Of a stretch of 64,000 nt of DNA, positions 1 to 8,557 are shown one piece after another. Both the position numbers and the translations under genes were made by a program. Under the pieces are notes generated by a model that worked only from the letters and a program-made list of their open reading frames with translations, searched no databases and was not told the DNA's origin. Every line of letters begins with the position of its first letter. Position 1 is the first letter of the stretch. Source of the stretch: JAXMHQ01 sp046346665 (GTDB lineage Bacteria; Verrucomicrobiota; Verrucomicrobiia; Limisphaerales; JAXMHQ01); the NCBI GenBank assembly GCA_046346665.1, contig JAXMHQ010000027.1, positions 12,890-76,889 of the forward strand, given 5' to 3'.

Positions 1-783
1 AATGCAGCACCGAGTGCCGGCCCGCGCGACGGCTGCCCGCGATGGCGCGCGTCACAAATTCCTTGGCGTGCCTCACCGATTCCACCAGCCCGCAGCCGCG
101 CGCGAGATAACCCGCAATCGCCGCCGAGGTCGTGCACCCGGTCCCGTGCGTTCCCACGCCGCGAATGAACGGCGCCGTCAGCAGCCACTCGTCCCGTCCC
201 ATCCAGCAGCAAATCCGCCGCGCGCGGCAAATCCCGCAGGTGCCCGCCCTTCACCAGCACCGCGCAGCCGAACTGCGCCCGGATCCGGCGCGCCGCCGAC
301 CGCATGTCCTCCGCGGTCCGGATCGATTGTTCCGCCAGCACCTCCGCCTCCGGCACATTGGGAGTCACCAGTCGCGCCAGCGGCAGCAAATTGTTTTTCA
401 AACTCGCCACCGCGTCCGGCCGCAGCAGCCGCGATCCGCTCGTCGCCACCATCACCGGGTCCACCACCAGCGGCGCGACGTCGTTGCTTCAGGAATCCGG
501 CCACCACCCGGATGATCGGCGCGGAAAACAACATCCCCGTCTTCACCGAGTCGGGCGGCAATTCCGCAAACACCGCCTCCATCTGCGCCTTCACCATCGC
601 CGCCCCGCACGCTTGCACCCCGGTCACGCGCCGCGGATTCTGCGCCGTCACACAGGTGATCGCCGTCGCGCCATGCACGCCCAGCGCGGCGAATACCTTC
701 AAGTCCGCCTGGATCCCGGCCCCGCCGCCGCTGTCCGACCCGGCTACCGACAAGGCCACCGTGAGTGCTGGTTTCTTTCTCAT
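1..783 (-). pseudogene. thiD: Hydroxymethylpyrimidine/phosphomethylpyrimidine kinase, two frameshifts, 3' end outside window
   Basis: ThiD phosphorylates HMP and HMP-P in thiamine biosynthesis. The start at 783 opens with the family's AGSDSGGGAGIQADLK nucleotide-binding motif and stays in frame to about 485 (GFLKQ). The homology then continues one frame over (VAPLVVDPVMV, later TPNVPEAEVL and VKGGH). Near 196 it shifts again, to a third frame carrying the C-terminal GTHGTGCTTSAAIA loop and a tail that runs off position 1. Each segment is well conserved, so this is one gene with two single-base-type lesions, either decay or assembly error. No TPP riboswitch was recognised upstream; the 784-892 gap holds only a palindrome. 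Confidence 0.85.
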
Positions 784-807
784 GCCAAAATTACTCGTAT
801 TTGTGCC

Positions 808-879
808 GGGAGGGACGAGCTACTGCGAGTCCCACAACCAGGCATATTGAAGGGGGACTCGCAGTAGCTCGTCCCTCCC
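808..879. repeat. Perfect 26-bp inverted repeat (dispersed palindrome)
   Basis: Arms 808-833 and 854-879 are exact reverse complements around a 20-nt loop. The arm begins GGGAGGGACGAGC. Related hairpins with the same GGGA(G)GGACG or AGGAGACGAGG character lie at 48652-48727, 59282-59303 and 63000-63058. It sits between thiD and the GH172 gene, so it could act as a terminator or mRNA-end stabiliser, but recurrence suggests a mobile palindrome family. Confidence 0.85.
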
Positions 880-892
880 GCGCCATGGATCG

Positions 893-2947
893 TTACGGGG
901 CTGCGCTTAACTTCACGTAATCCAGTCCGAACATGTAGGCCTTCTGCGCCTGAGGATTCGCCCCGACAATTTCAACCGCCAGCACGTGATCGCCCGCGCT
1001 CAACGGGCGCGCGCCCAACGGCAGCTCGCCGGTCGACACCACCCATCCGTGGTAACCGTCAAATGGCGCGCCCAGCTTCTGGCCGTCCAGCCAGAGCTGC
1101 ACAATCCCGTAATCCACCGCCTGCGTGAAGTGCCCCAGCAACTGGTATTGGCCCGCCTTCTCGACCGGGAACTCCAGCTCCAGCCGGTCGCCCGGCTTGC
1201 CGCCCGTCCACCAAAGCTGGCCGTCCCCGCTCCACTCGTCGCCGAACCCCGCCATGTTCTGCTCCTGCGCCGCGCCGCCGGTCACCTTCAACACCTTCAA
1301 TCGCTCCGCCTCCAGCGCGCCCGCCACGTGCCTGGGCTCCGGCAATACCCAGTTGCCCAGCCGCTCCTCCACCGGCGCCGCCTGGTAGGGATCGTTCCCG
1401 CCCGGCGCCAGGTACCAGTAAACCGTCGAGGCATACAAGGTCCCCCGCGCATTCGAAAAATATTTCTCGATGCAACCCTCGAATTGCTTCTGGAACGGCA
1501 CCGCGTCCGGCACCTGGAACCGGTTCACCGACACGTGCCCGCGATTGTTCCCGTCGTTGTGAGTTTGATTGTGATAGGCGTTCCCGAACAAATCCGGGCA
1601 GCACCACGCGTAACCGAAATAATCCTCGGAGCCCGTCCCGAAGGTCGATGGGAACTTCTCCCCGTCCACAAAGAACTTCTCATCGCCCTCGCCCCACCAG
1701 CCGCCCCGCGCGTTCCAAATGTGCAGCGCCAGCCCCACGAACCGACCCGCGCCCGTCGTCTTCAGGAAAGGCCAGTCAATCTGCCGCTCCGGCTCCGTCG
1801 GCAACAGCTCGTCCCGGTGCCACTTCGCGTGAAACCGCGCATACCGCGCCGGGTCCTGCTTCAAATCCACCGAGCTGATTTCATACGACAACTTTCGCTC
1901 GCGCGGTCCGTCGTTGATGAATTTCACCTCCGCCCCCTTCGCGTACGGCATGTACCAGTTGGCGTAAAACCAGCCGTTCGATTCCATCCCGCAGGTCAGC
2001 GCCGAATAAATGTTCACCCCCGGCGCCGTTCCAAAAAAATCTCCCAGCGGCGCCCAGACCGAACTGCCCCTGTCGCCGTCCCACCGCATTTGAATCGCCA
2101 GTTGCCTCAACACGTCGCGGTCTTCCGGCGCCGGCGGCAATTCCACCTTCACCCGGATCAAGGCAATCGCGCCCGCGCCGTCCAGCCGCGCGCTTGTGGT
2201 TCCGCCATTCGCGCCCAGCACGCCTTCGCCGCGCGTGGTGCTGTGGGGCGCCTCGGATAAATCTCGCGGACCGCAGTGGCTCAACACGCGGTCCGCCTCG
2301 TCCAACGCCGCCTGGTCGTCCGGGCCCAGGTTGCGCGTGAAAGTCGGCACCTGCGTGCCCGCCGGGAACGTCGAGTATACGAAATGATAGTACGCACCCC
2401 AGTTTTCGTCGGCCACGATGCGGCACGATTTCGCATAGGGCACCGGCGTGTAATTGTTCCAGCCATGAGCCACCGTGTGCACCAGCGCCGGCCGCGTGAA
2501 CGGCGCGTTTTGACCGTCGAAATATCCCGAGAACGGCAGGTCCACCGCCGGCTCCTTCGCCCCGTCCAGGTAAATCCGCACGTGCCCCGCCCCCGGCGTC
2601 GCCGACCACATCCGCCAAACGCATCCCGGGCCCTTCATCTCCGCGAGCACCAGCTTGCCGTCCTCCTTCCGAATCACCCCGTCTCCGTCGTTGTTCGCAT
2701 CCCACCGCACATACTTGCCCGTGCCCGCGTCATACCGACTCGCCCGGTCGTAACTCGAAAATTGCGCCGTCGTCTCGCCCGCCGCCGGCAGCAGCGACAG
2801 CGCTTCCAAATCTGTCATCCGCCGCACCAGGTCGACATAGGTCATCACCCTCCCATCACCCGCCCCCGCCGCCGGCAGCGCCACCGCCACCCACAGCGCC
2901 ACCCCAAAACCGGCCAGACTCCCCGTGCATTTGATTTTCATAAGCAT
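893..2947 (-). CDS. Secreted DUF2961 (GH172-family) glycoside hydrolase
   Basis: A 684-residue protein with an N-terminal signal peptide (hydrophobic stretch about 8-30 ending ALPAAGAG). The DUF2961 core spans about residues 75-510 and contains the conserved FGTGSEDYF segment; a C-terminal beta-sandwich-like domain (about 560-680) may bind carbohydrate. Characterised GH172 members act on fructofuranosyl or D-arabinofuranosyl linkages, so polysaccharide breakdown outside the cytoplasm is likely, though the exact substrate cannot be read from sequence. The start is the first of two near ATGs (MLMK). It lies 43 bp downstream of the zinc-ribbon gene on the same strand and may be the last gene of that operon. 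Confidence 0.85.
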   Translation of the reverse strand: MLMKIKCTGSLAGFGVALWVAVALPAAGAGDGRVMTYVDLVRRMTDLEALSLLPAAGETTAQFSSYDRASRYDAGTGKYVRWDANNDGDGVIRKEDGKLVLAEMKGPGCVWRMWSATPGAGHVRIYLDGAKEPAVDLPFSGYFDGQNAPFTRPALVHTVAHGWNNYTPVPYAKSCRIVADENWGAYYHFVYSTFPAGTQVPTFTRNLGPDDQAALDEADRVLSHCGPRDLSEAPHSTTRGEGVLGANGGTTSARLDGAGAIALIRVKVELPPAPEDRDVLRQLAIQMRWDGDRGSSVWAPLGDFFGTAPGVNIYSALTCGMESNGWFYANWYMPYAKGAEVKFINDGPRERKLSYEISSVDLKQDPARYARFHAKWHRDELLPTEPERQIDWPFLKTTGAGRFVGLALHIWNARGGWWGEGDEKFFVDGEKFPSTFGTGSEDYFGYAWCCPDLFGNAYHNQTHNDGNNRGHVSVNRFQVPDAVPFQKQFEGCIEKYFSNARGTLYASTVYWYLAPGGNDPYQAAPVEERLGNWVLPEPRHVAGALEAERLKVLKVTGGAAQEQNMAGFGDEWSGDGQLWWTGGKPGDRLELEFPVEKAGQYQLLGHFTQAVDYGIVQLWLDGQKLGAPFDGYHGWVVSTGELPLGARPLSAGDHVLAVEIVGANPQAQKAYMFGLDYVKLSAAP

Positions 2948-2990
2948 CCTTCGCGTCCTGTAACTCCTAAACTCTCAAACTCCCAAACTC

Positions 2991-3425
2991 CTAAACTTTC
3001 CTCCGCCCCGTCCGGACCTCGTAAAGATACGCAATCAATCCGCTGTCCGATTTGTTCCCGTCCTCCCCGCCCTGCCGCTGGCTGCGCTCGAATTCAAGCT
3101 GCGCCAGTTCGCCGTCCTCCATCCAGCACCCGCCGCAGTCCGGGCACTCGTCCACGCTCGCCCGGCTGCCCGGCGCAAACGGCAGATGCTTCAAAATCGC
3201 CGCCACACACCGCGGACAGTGTCGCGGCTTCGATAAATCCACCCGCAGCCGCCGGTCTTTCGGAATGTAGGCAAGCCCTTCCCCCGCCGACTCGGTCTCC
3301 TCCGCGATCCGGCCCGGCTCAAACGTGTCGAACCAAACGCCGCCGCAACCGCCGGCGCAGACATCCACCCGCAATTGACCCACATGGCGCTCCGTCAGTT
3401 CACGATGGCACGCGGGACATTTCAT
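2991..3425 (-). CDS. Double zf-TFIIB-like zinc-ribbon protein
   Basis: 144 residues with two zf-TFIIB-type ribbons. The first is CPACHREL with a later CAGGCGGVWFD, about residues 4-32; the second is CPRC with CPDCGGCWMEDGEL, about 71-108. These ribbons presumably bind one zinc each. The family occurs widely in bacteria with no settled role. Its ATG overlaps the stop of the upstream amidohydrolase in an ATGA arrangement (3422-3425), so it is translationally coupled. The stop codon falls inside an octamer-type repeat (about 2963-2998), suggesting that the repeat shaped its C-terminus. Confidence 0.8.
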   Translation of the reverse strand: MKCPACHRELTERHVGQLRVDVCAGGCGGVWFDTFEPGRIAEETESAGEGLAYIPKDRRLRVDLSKPRHCPRCVAAILKHLPFAPGSRASVDECPDCGGCWMEDGELAQLEFERSQRQGGEDGNKSDSGLIAYLYEVRTGRRKV

Positions 3426-4765
3426 GGCGCACCGGGCAACGGCCGGTTCCGATATTTTTCATACAACCGCGTGTGCCGGCTCTCCAGGCTCACTTCCTTT
3501 CCCTCAATCCACATCCGCATCACCCGCGTCCGCAAATCCAGCACGTCGCCATCCGCAACAAACAGCGTCCCGCTCTTGCCGCGCTCGATCGATCCCAGCC
3601 GGTCGGCCGCGCCCAAAATTTCCGCCGGGTAAAGCGTGATCCCCTTCAACGCCTCGTCCGGGTCGAGCCCGAATGCCACCGCCTGCGCCGCCGCGTACGG
3701 CAGGTTCCGCACATACCACGCGCTCGCACTGTTCGGCCCAACCCCAAACACCACCTTCACCCCGGCCCGGCGCAAGCGGCCCGGCGCGGAAAAATTCGCG
3801 TCGTACGATTCCGTGTCGCGCGCCGGCCGCACGAAGATTTGTTCGTAGATCACGGGGATGTTGTTCGACGCCAGCAGCGCCGCCGCCGCGACCGCGTCGC
3901 GCCCTCCGGCCAAGACCACGCGCACGCCGTTGGTCGACCAGTTCGCCGCCGCCCGGATCTGGCGCAGCTCGTTGGCATGCACCACCACGGGCCGCTCGCC
4001 GCGCACGTAGGGCAGCATCGCTTCCCAGGCGGGAACGAGCTGCGGCGCCGGCGACAACTTCTTCACCGCCGCAGCCTTTGCCCGCTCATACGCCAGTGCT
4101 TCCTCGAAGAAATCCATCAGCCCGCGCTGCTTCACCGCCCGCTCCTTCGCCTGGTTCTCGGCCGATTTCCACTTCGCCGGGTCCGGCGACAGCGCTTTTG
4201 GCGTCAGGTCCAGATCCATCGACGGCCAGAACACATGCAGCGCCGCCGGCGCCCGCAGCAACATGCCCTCCCACGTCCAGCCCGCGGTCCACAGCAGGGC
4301 CGATTGACCCGCCACCACCCCGCCTCCCGGCACCGCCTCGAACACCGCGATCCCATTCGCGCGCGTCACCGGGATCAACTCGGAATCCGGGTTCACCGCA
4401 ATCCACGACTCAACCTCGGGATGATATTGCCCCACCTCGGTCGTGTCCTGCGTCGCCCGCACCGCGTCGATCTCCGTCAGCCCGATCCCCGTGTCGAGCG
4501 CCACCAGGCCCGGATACAAATGCGCGCCCTTCAAATCCTCCACCACGGCATTCGCCGGGACGGCCGGAGCCTCGGCCAGAACATCCTGGATCCGCCCATT
4601 CACCACCAGCACCGATCCGTGCGGCAACACCGGCCCGCTCACCGTGTGAACCACCGCGTTCGTCAACAGCAACGACTGGCCCGCCGCCGCGAATCCAGGC
4701 GTCAACGCTGCCATCACCAGCAGCAGCCGGGTCAACGATGAACTTTTGAAACGCATGAATTTCAT
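3422..4765 (-). CDS. Secreted amidohydrolase-fold protein lacking the HxH metal motif
   Basis: The chosen start is at 4765 (MKFMRFKSSS) because it begins a clean signal peptide and forms an ATGA overlap with the upstream gene; the open frame upstream is shadow sequence. About 447 residues: the N-terminal beta-sandwich of amidohydrolases (LLLTNAVVHTV, GSVLVVNGRIQDV), then the barrel with the typical C-terminal ITLYPAEILGAADRLGSIERGKSGTL-type segment. The usual GLIDxHxH metal motif is replaced by GLVALDTGIG, so classical binuclear-metal hydrolysis is doubtful. It may be a partner or regulatory subunit of the adjacent larger protein. Confidence 0.8.
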   Translation of the reverse strand: MKFMRFKSSSLTRLLLVMAALTPGFAAAGQSLLLTNAVVHTVSGPVLPHGSVLVVNGRIQDVLAEAPAVPANAVVEDLKGAHLYPGLVALDTGIGLTEIDAVRATQDTTEVGQYHPEVESWIAVNPDSELIPVTRANGIAVFEAVPGGGVVAGQSALLWTAGWTWEGMLLRAPAALHVFWPSMDLDLTPKALSPDPAKWKSAENQAKERAVKQRGLMDFFEEALAYERAKAAAVKKLSPAPQLVPAWEAMLPYVRGERPVVVHANELRQIRAAANWSTNGVRVVLAGGRDAVAAAALLASNNIPVIYEQIFVRPARDTESYDANFSAPGRLRRAGVKVVFGVGPNSASAWYVRNLPYAAAQAVAFGLDPDEALKGITLYPAEILGAADRLGSIERGKSGTLFVADGDVLDLRTRVMRMWIEGKEVSLESRHTRLYEKYRNRPLPGAP

Positions 4766-7629
4766 CGCTCGTCCAGGCAGTCTCGGTCGCGCCCGTCGTA
4801 TTGATGCTCGAGTGACACGCGGAAGAAACCGCTCTTCGCCGGATCCGACCCGGGCTTCCCGCCTTCGTTCGCACCTGCCGCCAGTTTGCGGGCCTTGGTC
4901 AGCAGAGCCTCGCGCTCCCCGGCCAGCCGCGCCGCCCGCGCGGGCTCCAGCGATCGATCGAAATATTTCCGGCCGTCGATCCACGTCTGCAGGCAAACGG
5001 TGTCGAAAGCCAGGGGCGATTTCGACCACACCGCGAAATCCGCGTCCTTGCCGGGTTCGAGCGACCCGACGTAACGATCGATCCGCAACTGGCGCGCGGA
5101 GTTGATGGTGACAAAGTTCAGCGCCTCAATTTCCGGCGTCCGCCCGTACTTGACGGCCTTTGCCGCCTCGAGATACAGCCGGCGCGCCAGTTCGGAGGAA
5201 TCGGAATTGAACGACACCACCACCCCCCGCTCGCGCATCAGGCTGCCGTTGTATGGAATGGCGTCGTAGACCTCGAACTTGTAAGCCCACCAGTCCGAGA
5301 AACTGGACGCGCCAATGCCGGCTGCGGCGAGTTCATCCGCAATCTTATAGCCCTCGAGAGCGTGCTGGAACGTGCCGATCTGCACGCCAAAGGATTGCAT
5401 CAGCCGTGTGAGCATCAGCATTTCGTCCTGGCGATAGGCGTGGCAATGAATCCAGCGCTGGCCGGCGAGGATTTGCGCGAGGGTTTCCAGCTCCAGGTTG
5501 CGGCGCGGTGGCAGGGTTCCGGCGGGCGCGTTCGACCACGCCTGCCAGGCCTGCGCATATTCTCGGGCGGCCGTGAACCGGTTGGCGACGAAGGCCCGCA
5601 CGCCCGTCCGCGATTGCGGAAACCGCGTCACGAACGCGTCGCCCCAGTTCGCTTCCTTCACATTTTCACCCAGCGCAAATTTGATCCCGGGCGGCGCGTT
5701 GGAAAACACCAGTTCATCCGGCCCCGCGCCGTCGCGCAGCTTGATCACGCAATTCTGCCCGCCGATCGGGTTCGCCGATCCATGCAGCAGGTTCACCAGC
5801 GTCACGCCGCCGGCCAGTTGCTGGTGCAGATTTTCCGTCTCCGAATTCACCACATCCGCAATCCGCACCATCGCCGTCGAGGGCAGCGTCGGCTCGTTCA
5901 CGTTCCCCAGAATCGCCGTGTGACTGTGGCAATCAATGATCCCCGGCGTGATGAACCAGCCCCGCCCGTCCACGTGCGCCGCGCCCGACGCGGCGCCCAC
6001 AGCGCCCACGGAAACAATCTTCCCATTCGCCACCAGCAGGTCCGCGTTGGTCAAAATCCCCTGCGGCCCGCACGTCCAGATCGTCGCCCCGGAAATCCAC
6101 ACCGCTCCCGGCGTCTCCACCGGCCCGCGCCCTTCCAGCGGCGCATGCGCCAGCCGGACCTTGCGGCTGTCCCGCGCGTCCGGAATCGCAGGCGCGTTCG
6201 TGGCCGATTTGGAATCCTTCGCCTCGAGGTCCGGTGGAACCGGGTAGACCCGGCCGTCAATCCACACCGCCCGGACGCGCGCCTCGGGATTGAAATAATT
6301 CGTCCCGTCCACCACCACCAGGTCCGCAATCTTCCCGGGCTCAATCGTCCCCAGCATGTCCTCCACCCCGCACAACCGCGCCGGCACCGTCGTCAGCGCC
6401 GCCAGCGCGTCGTCCTCCGACAACCCCCGGTCCATCCCCAGCCGCACGTTCTTCCGGAAATTTTTCCGATCCTCCAAACCATACGTCGTCAGAGCCACCG
6501 GCAAACCCGCGCGCCGCAGGACCGCCGGATTTTCCGGCGCCCAGTCCCACGCCCGCAACATGTCCAAACTCACCTGCGACCAGTCGTCCGTCGATGGCAA
6601 CTTCGGCAGCTCGGGAAAATTCACGGGCACGACAAACGACGCGCCGGTCTCCCGAACCAGATCCGGCCGGCGCCATTCCTCGCCCGACGCCAGCAACGCA
6701 TACCGCAGCCCCAGCTCCCCCGCCAGCTTCGCCGCCCTCGCATCCATCAACACGCTCCCCGCCTCGAAAAACACCGGCATCCGACCCTCCGCAGCCGGCA
6801 GCAATGCCTCCAGCGACGGATCGTATTCCGGCCGCGGCCGGTCCTGAGGGCGCCGCGCAAAATCCGCGCGGTCCACCACCGAATACCGCGCATCGAGAAA
6901 CACCTGCCGCAACGCCGCCAACACACCCATCAATGAACTCGGATACTGGCTGCCATCCTCGTCGTGGGTCTCGAACGCCACATGCTGAAACACATCCGGC
7001 CGCAACAGCGCCTTGTTCGGATCTTCGTCCGACAACGACACCAGCGCGCTGCTGCCGCGCAGGATCCCGTGGCCCGGCACCACCAGCGCCGCCGTGAACC
7101 CCTGCTCCCTCAACGATCCCAGCACCTTCGCATCCGGCGTGTAGAAACTCAGCGCCCGCGTCTCCGGCTGGAACCGCACCAGGTCCGAACCCGACCCCGG
7201 CCGGCCCGGATCCACCTGGTCCCCCGGCGCACCGAAAAACTGCACGCCGCCATATGTCAAAGTTTGATTCCGGACCGGCGACGCATCCGAGGTCATCACC
7301 GGCCGGTTGGTCGGCGTCAATGGAAAGGACGGTTCGATGAACCCCGCGTAAACCGTCGCTCCTTTCAAATCCCAAACCCGCGCATCCGCGGGAACCGCCA
7401 CCTGCGCGCCCACCGATTCAATCCGCCCATCCCGGATCACCACAGTGCCCGACGGAATCACCTCGCCCGGCCGCGGACAAATCCGGGCCCCGACCAGGGC
7501 ATGAACCCCGGGAGGCAGCGGACGATATCCGGGCGGCAGCAACTCGGCGGAATTCACCGGCCCGGGGCCGATGCCAATCAGTCCCAGGGTCGCCACTCGA
7601 ATCCAACGGCTCAGCAACAGCCGCATCAC
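4762..7629 (-). CDS. Secreted tandem amidohydrolase-fold protein (two domains)
   Basis: 955 residues with an N-terminal signal peptide. Domain 1 (about 40-450) has the amidohydrolase N-terminal strand pattern (VVIRDGRIESVGA) and a C-terminal GTIEPGKIADLVV segment, but its metal-motif position reads VYAGFIEPSF with no HxH. Domain 2 (about 490-930) keeps GIIDCHSHTAI with both histidines, a later IHCHAYRQDE and SLEPGKDADFAVWS, so this half is likely catalytic. The family includes dipeptidases and imidazolonepropionase-like enzymes; the substrate is unknown. It is the first gene of the 7629-2991 operon and overlaps the next gene by ATGA (4762-4765). Confidence 0.85.
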   Translation of the reverse strand: MMRLLLSRWIRVATLGLIGIGPGPVNSAELLPPGYRPLPPGVHALVGARICPRPGEVIPSGTVVIRDGRIESVGAQVAVPADARVWDLKGATVYAGFIEPSFPLTPTNRPVMTSDASPVRNQTLTYGGVQFFGAPGDQVDPGRPGSGSDLVRFQPETRALSFYTPDAKVLGSLREQGFTAALVVPGHGILRGSSALVSLSDEDPNKALLRPDVFQHVAFETHDEDGSQYPSSLMGVLAALRQVFLDARYSVVDRADFARRPQDRPRPEYDPSLEALLPAAEGRMPVFFEAGSVLMDARAAKLAGELGLRYALLASGEEWRRPDLVRETGASFVVPVNFPELPKLPSTDDWSQVSLDMLRAWDWAPENPAVLRRAGLPVALTTYGLEDRKNFRKNVRLGMDRGLSEDDALAALTTVPARLCGVEDMLGTIEPGKIADLVVVDGTNYFNPEARVRAVWIDGRVYPVPPDLEAKDSKSATNAPAIPDARDSRKVRLAHAPLEGRGPVETPGAVWISGATIWTCGPQGILTNADLLVANGKIVSVGAVGAASGAAHVDGRGWFITPGIIDCHSHTAILGNVNEPTLPSTAMVRIADVVNSETENLHQQLAGGVTLVNLLHGSANPIGGQNCVIKLRDGAGPDELVFSNAPPGIKFALGENVKEANWGDAFVTRFPQSRTGVRAFVANRFTAAREYAQAWQAWSNAPAGTLPPRRNLELETLAQILAGQRWIHCHAYRQDEMLMLTRLMQSFGVQIGTFQHALEGYKIADELAAAGIGASSFSDWWAYKFEVYDAIPYNGSLMRERGVVVSFNSDSSELARRLYLEAAKAVKYGRTPEIEALNFVTINSARQLRIDRYVGSLEPGKDADFAVWSKSPLAFDTVCLQTWIDGRKYFDRSLEPARAARLAGEREALLTKARKLAAGANEGGKPGSDPAKSGFFRVSLEHQYDGRDRDCLDER

Positions 7630-8056
7630 GCGGGCAATGTGTCAGGAAACCCGCCCAAGGCAAGCCGGGCCTTGGCCAAAACCAATCGGAATGGTGGGGC
7701 GAGACTCCGTCGAGCCCTCGAAAAAGTGGATCGTTGGATTATTGGATTGCTGGATGAATGGACAGACCGTCGCGCGGAAGCCATCCACTATAGCGGTTCA
7801 ACATAAACCGTAGCCGCAGGTAGGGACGCCGCGCTGCGGCGTCCGCGGTCGGCGCAGCGCGCCGACCCTGCCTTTTGCGGCTACGACCTTTCTTAAGCCG
7901 CTCTAATACATCAATCCATTGATCCAATAATCCTCACGGCCAGGTCAGGGCTCGACGGAGTCGAGCGAATTTTCGCGAATCAAGAAGCAATTGGCGAAGA
8001 TTCGCGTCAATTCCCGTCAAAGCCTTTCATCCGTGTTTATCCGTGTCCATCCGTGG
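7630..8056. repeat. Gene-free region with a cloverleaf-like palindrome and a CCGTG-type repeat
   Basis: No convincing gene. At 7810-7884 an outer 9-bp stem (GTAGCCGCA with TGCGGCTAC) encloses two perfect hairpins: 7824-7844 (9-bp arms, GCT loop) and 7847-7867 (9-bp arms, AGC loop), which would fold as a three-way junction. At about 8025-8058 lies a tandem motif of the ATCCGTGT type (fragments of 'tttatccgtgtccatccg'), also seen near 22755, 22865 and 32105. A short inverted GCTCGACGGAGTCGAGC lies near 7950. Confidence 0.75.
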
Positions 8057-8557
8057 TTAAAATTTTTCAACCGCCGCCACGATCGCCTGCAGCGATTCGG
8101 GTTTCATCGGCCCGTCGCAACGCGCCGCCAGCTCCCCTTGCGGCGTGAACACAAAAATATTAACCGCGTCCGGCACACACCGGAATTTCGAAGTCACCGC
8201 CCCCTCCCAATCAATCATCACCGGGTGCTTGTAAGTCTTTTTCAGGCTCGACAGGATCCGCCCCTTCACAAACCAGGGCGCGCCATGCGTGTCCGCAATT
8301 CCAGCCAGCCGGATCCGGCTGCCGAATCGCGCATCAAGGGTCTGCGCCCACTCGCCCACTTGCTTGGATCCTTCCCGGTCCGCGATGGTGAGCACCGTCA
8401 CGTTGGTCGCGGGAAACGTGAGCGTCTGCTTCTGGCCGAACTGGTCTTCCAGCTCGATCCGGCTCGGCGCGTGCGCCGGTGTGTTGGTTTGGCCGCAAGC
8501 CGGCAGGAGTGGCAGTGCCACAAACGCAGCCGCGACCAGGCACGGCAAAAATTTCAT
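8057..8557 (-). CDS. Thioredoxin-fold lipoprotein without CxxC, last gene of the carotenoid operon
   Basis: 166 residues from the ATG at 8557, which overlaps the glycosyltransferase stop by ATGA (8554-8557). The lipobox-like LLPACG predicts cleavage before Cys21 and lipid anchoring. The remainder resembles the redoxin/YtfJ type of thioredoxin fold: an LEDQFGQKQTLTF opening strand, VTVLTIADREGSKQ where CxxC would follow, and a C-terminal VFTPQGELAARCDGP strand. The CxxC pair is missing, so disulfide chemistry is unlikely. Its place in the operon suggests a role in pigment placement or protection, which is inference only. The longer frame upstream is shadow sequence of the neighbouring gene. 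Confidence 0.75.
   Translation of the reverse strand: MKFLPCLVAAAFVALPLLPACGQTNTPAHAPSRIELEDQFGQKQTLTFPATNVTVLTIADREGSKQVGEWAQTLDARFGSRIRLAGIADTHGAPWFVKGRILSSLKKTYKHPVMIDWEGAVTSKFRCVPDAVNIFVFTPQGELAARCDGPMKPESLQAIVAAVEKF

Noticed and set aside
784..892. Possible TPP riboswitch upstream of thiD
   Set aside because: No THI-box core is visible; the region is explained by the 26-bp inverted repeat.
2276..4741. An 821-codon plus-strand open frame opposite the amidohydrolase genes
   Set aside because: Composition is Arg/Pro/His-rich, with no motif; it is the antisense shadow of high-GC coding sequence. The same holds for the other long antisense frames across the window.
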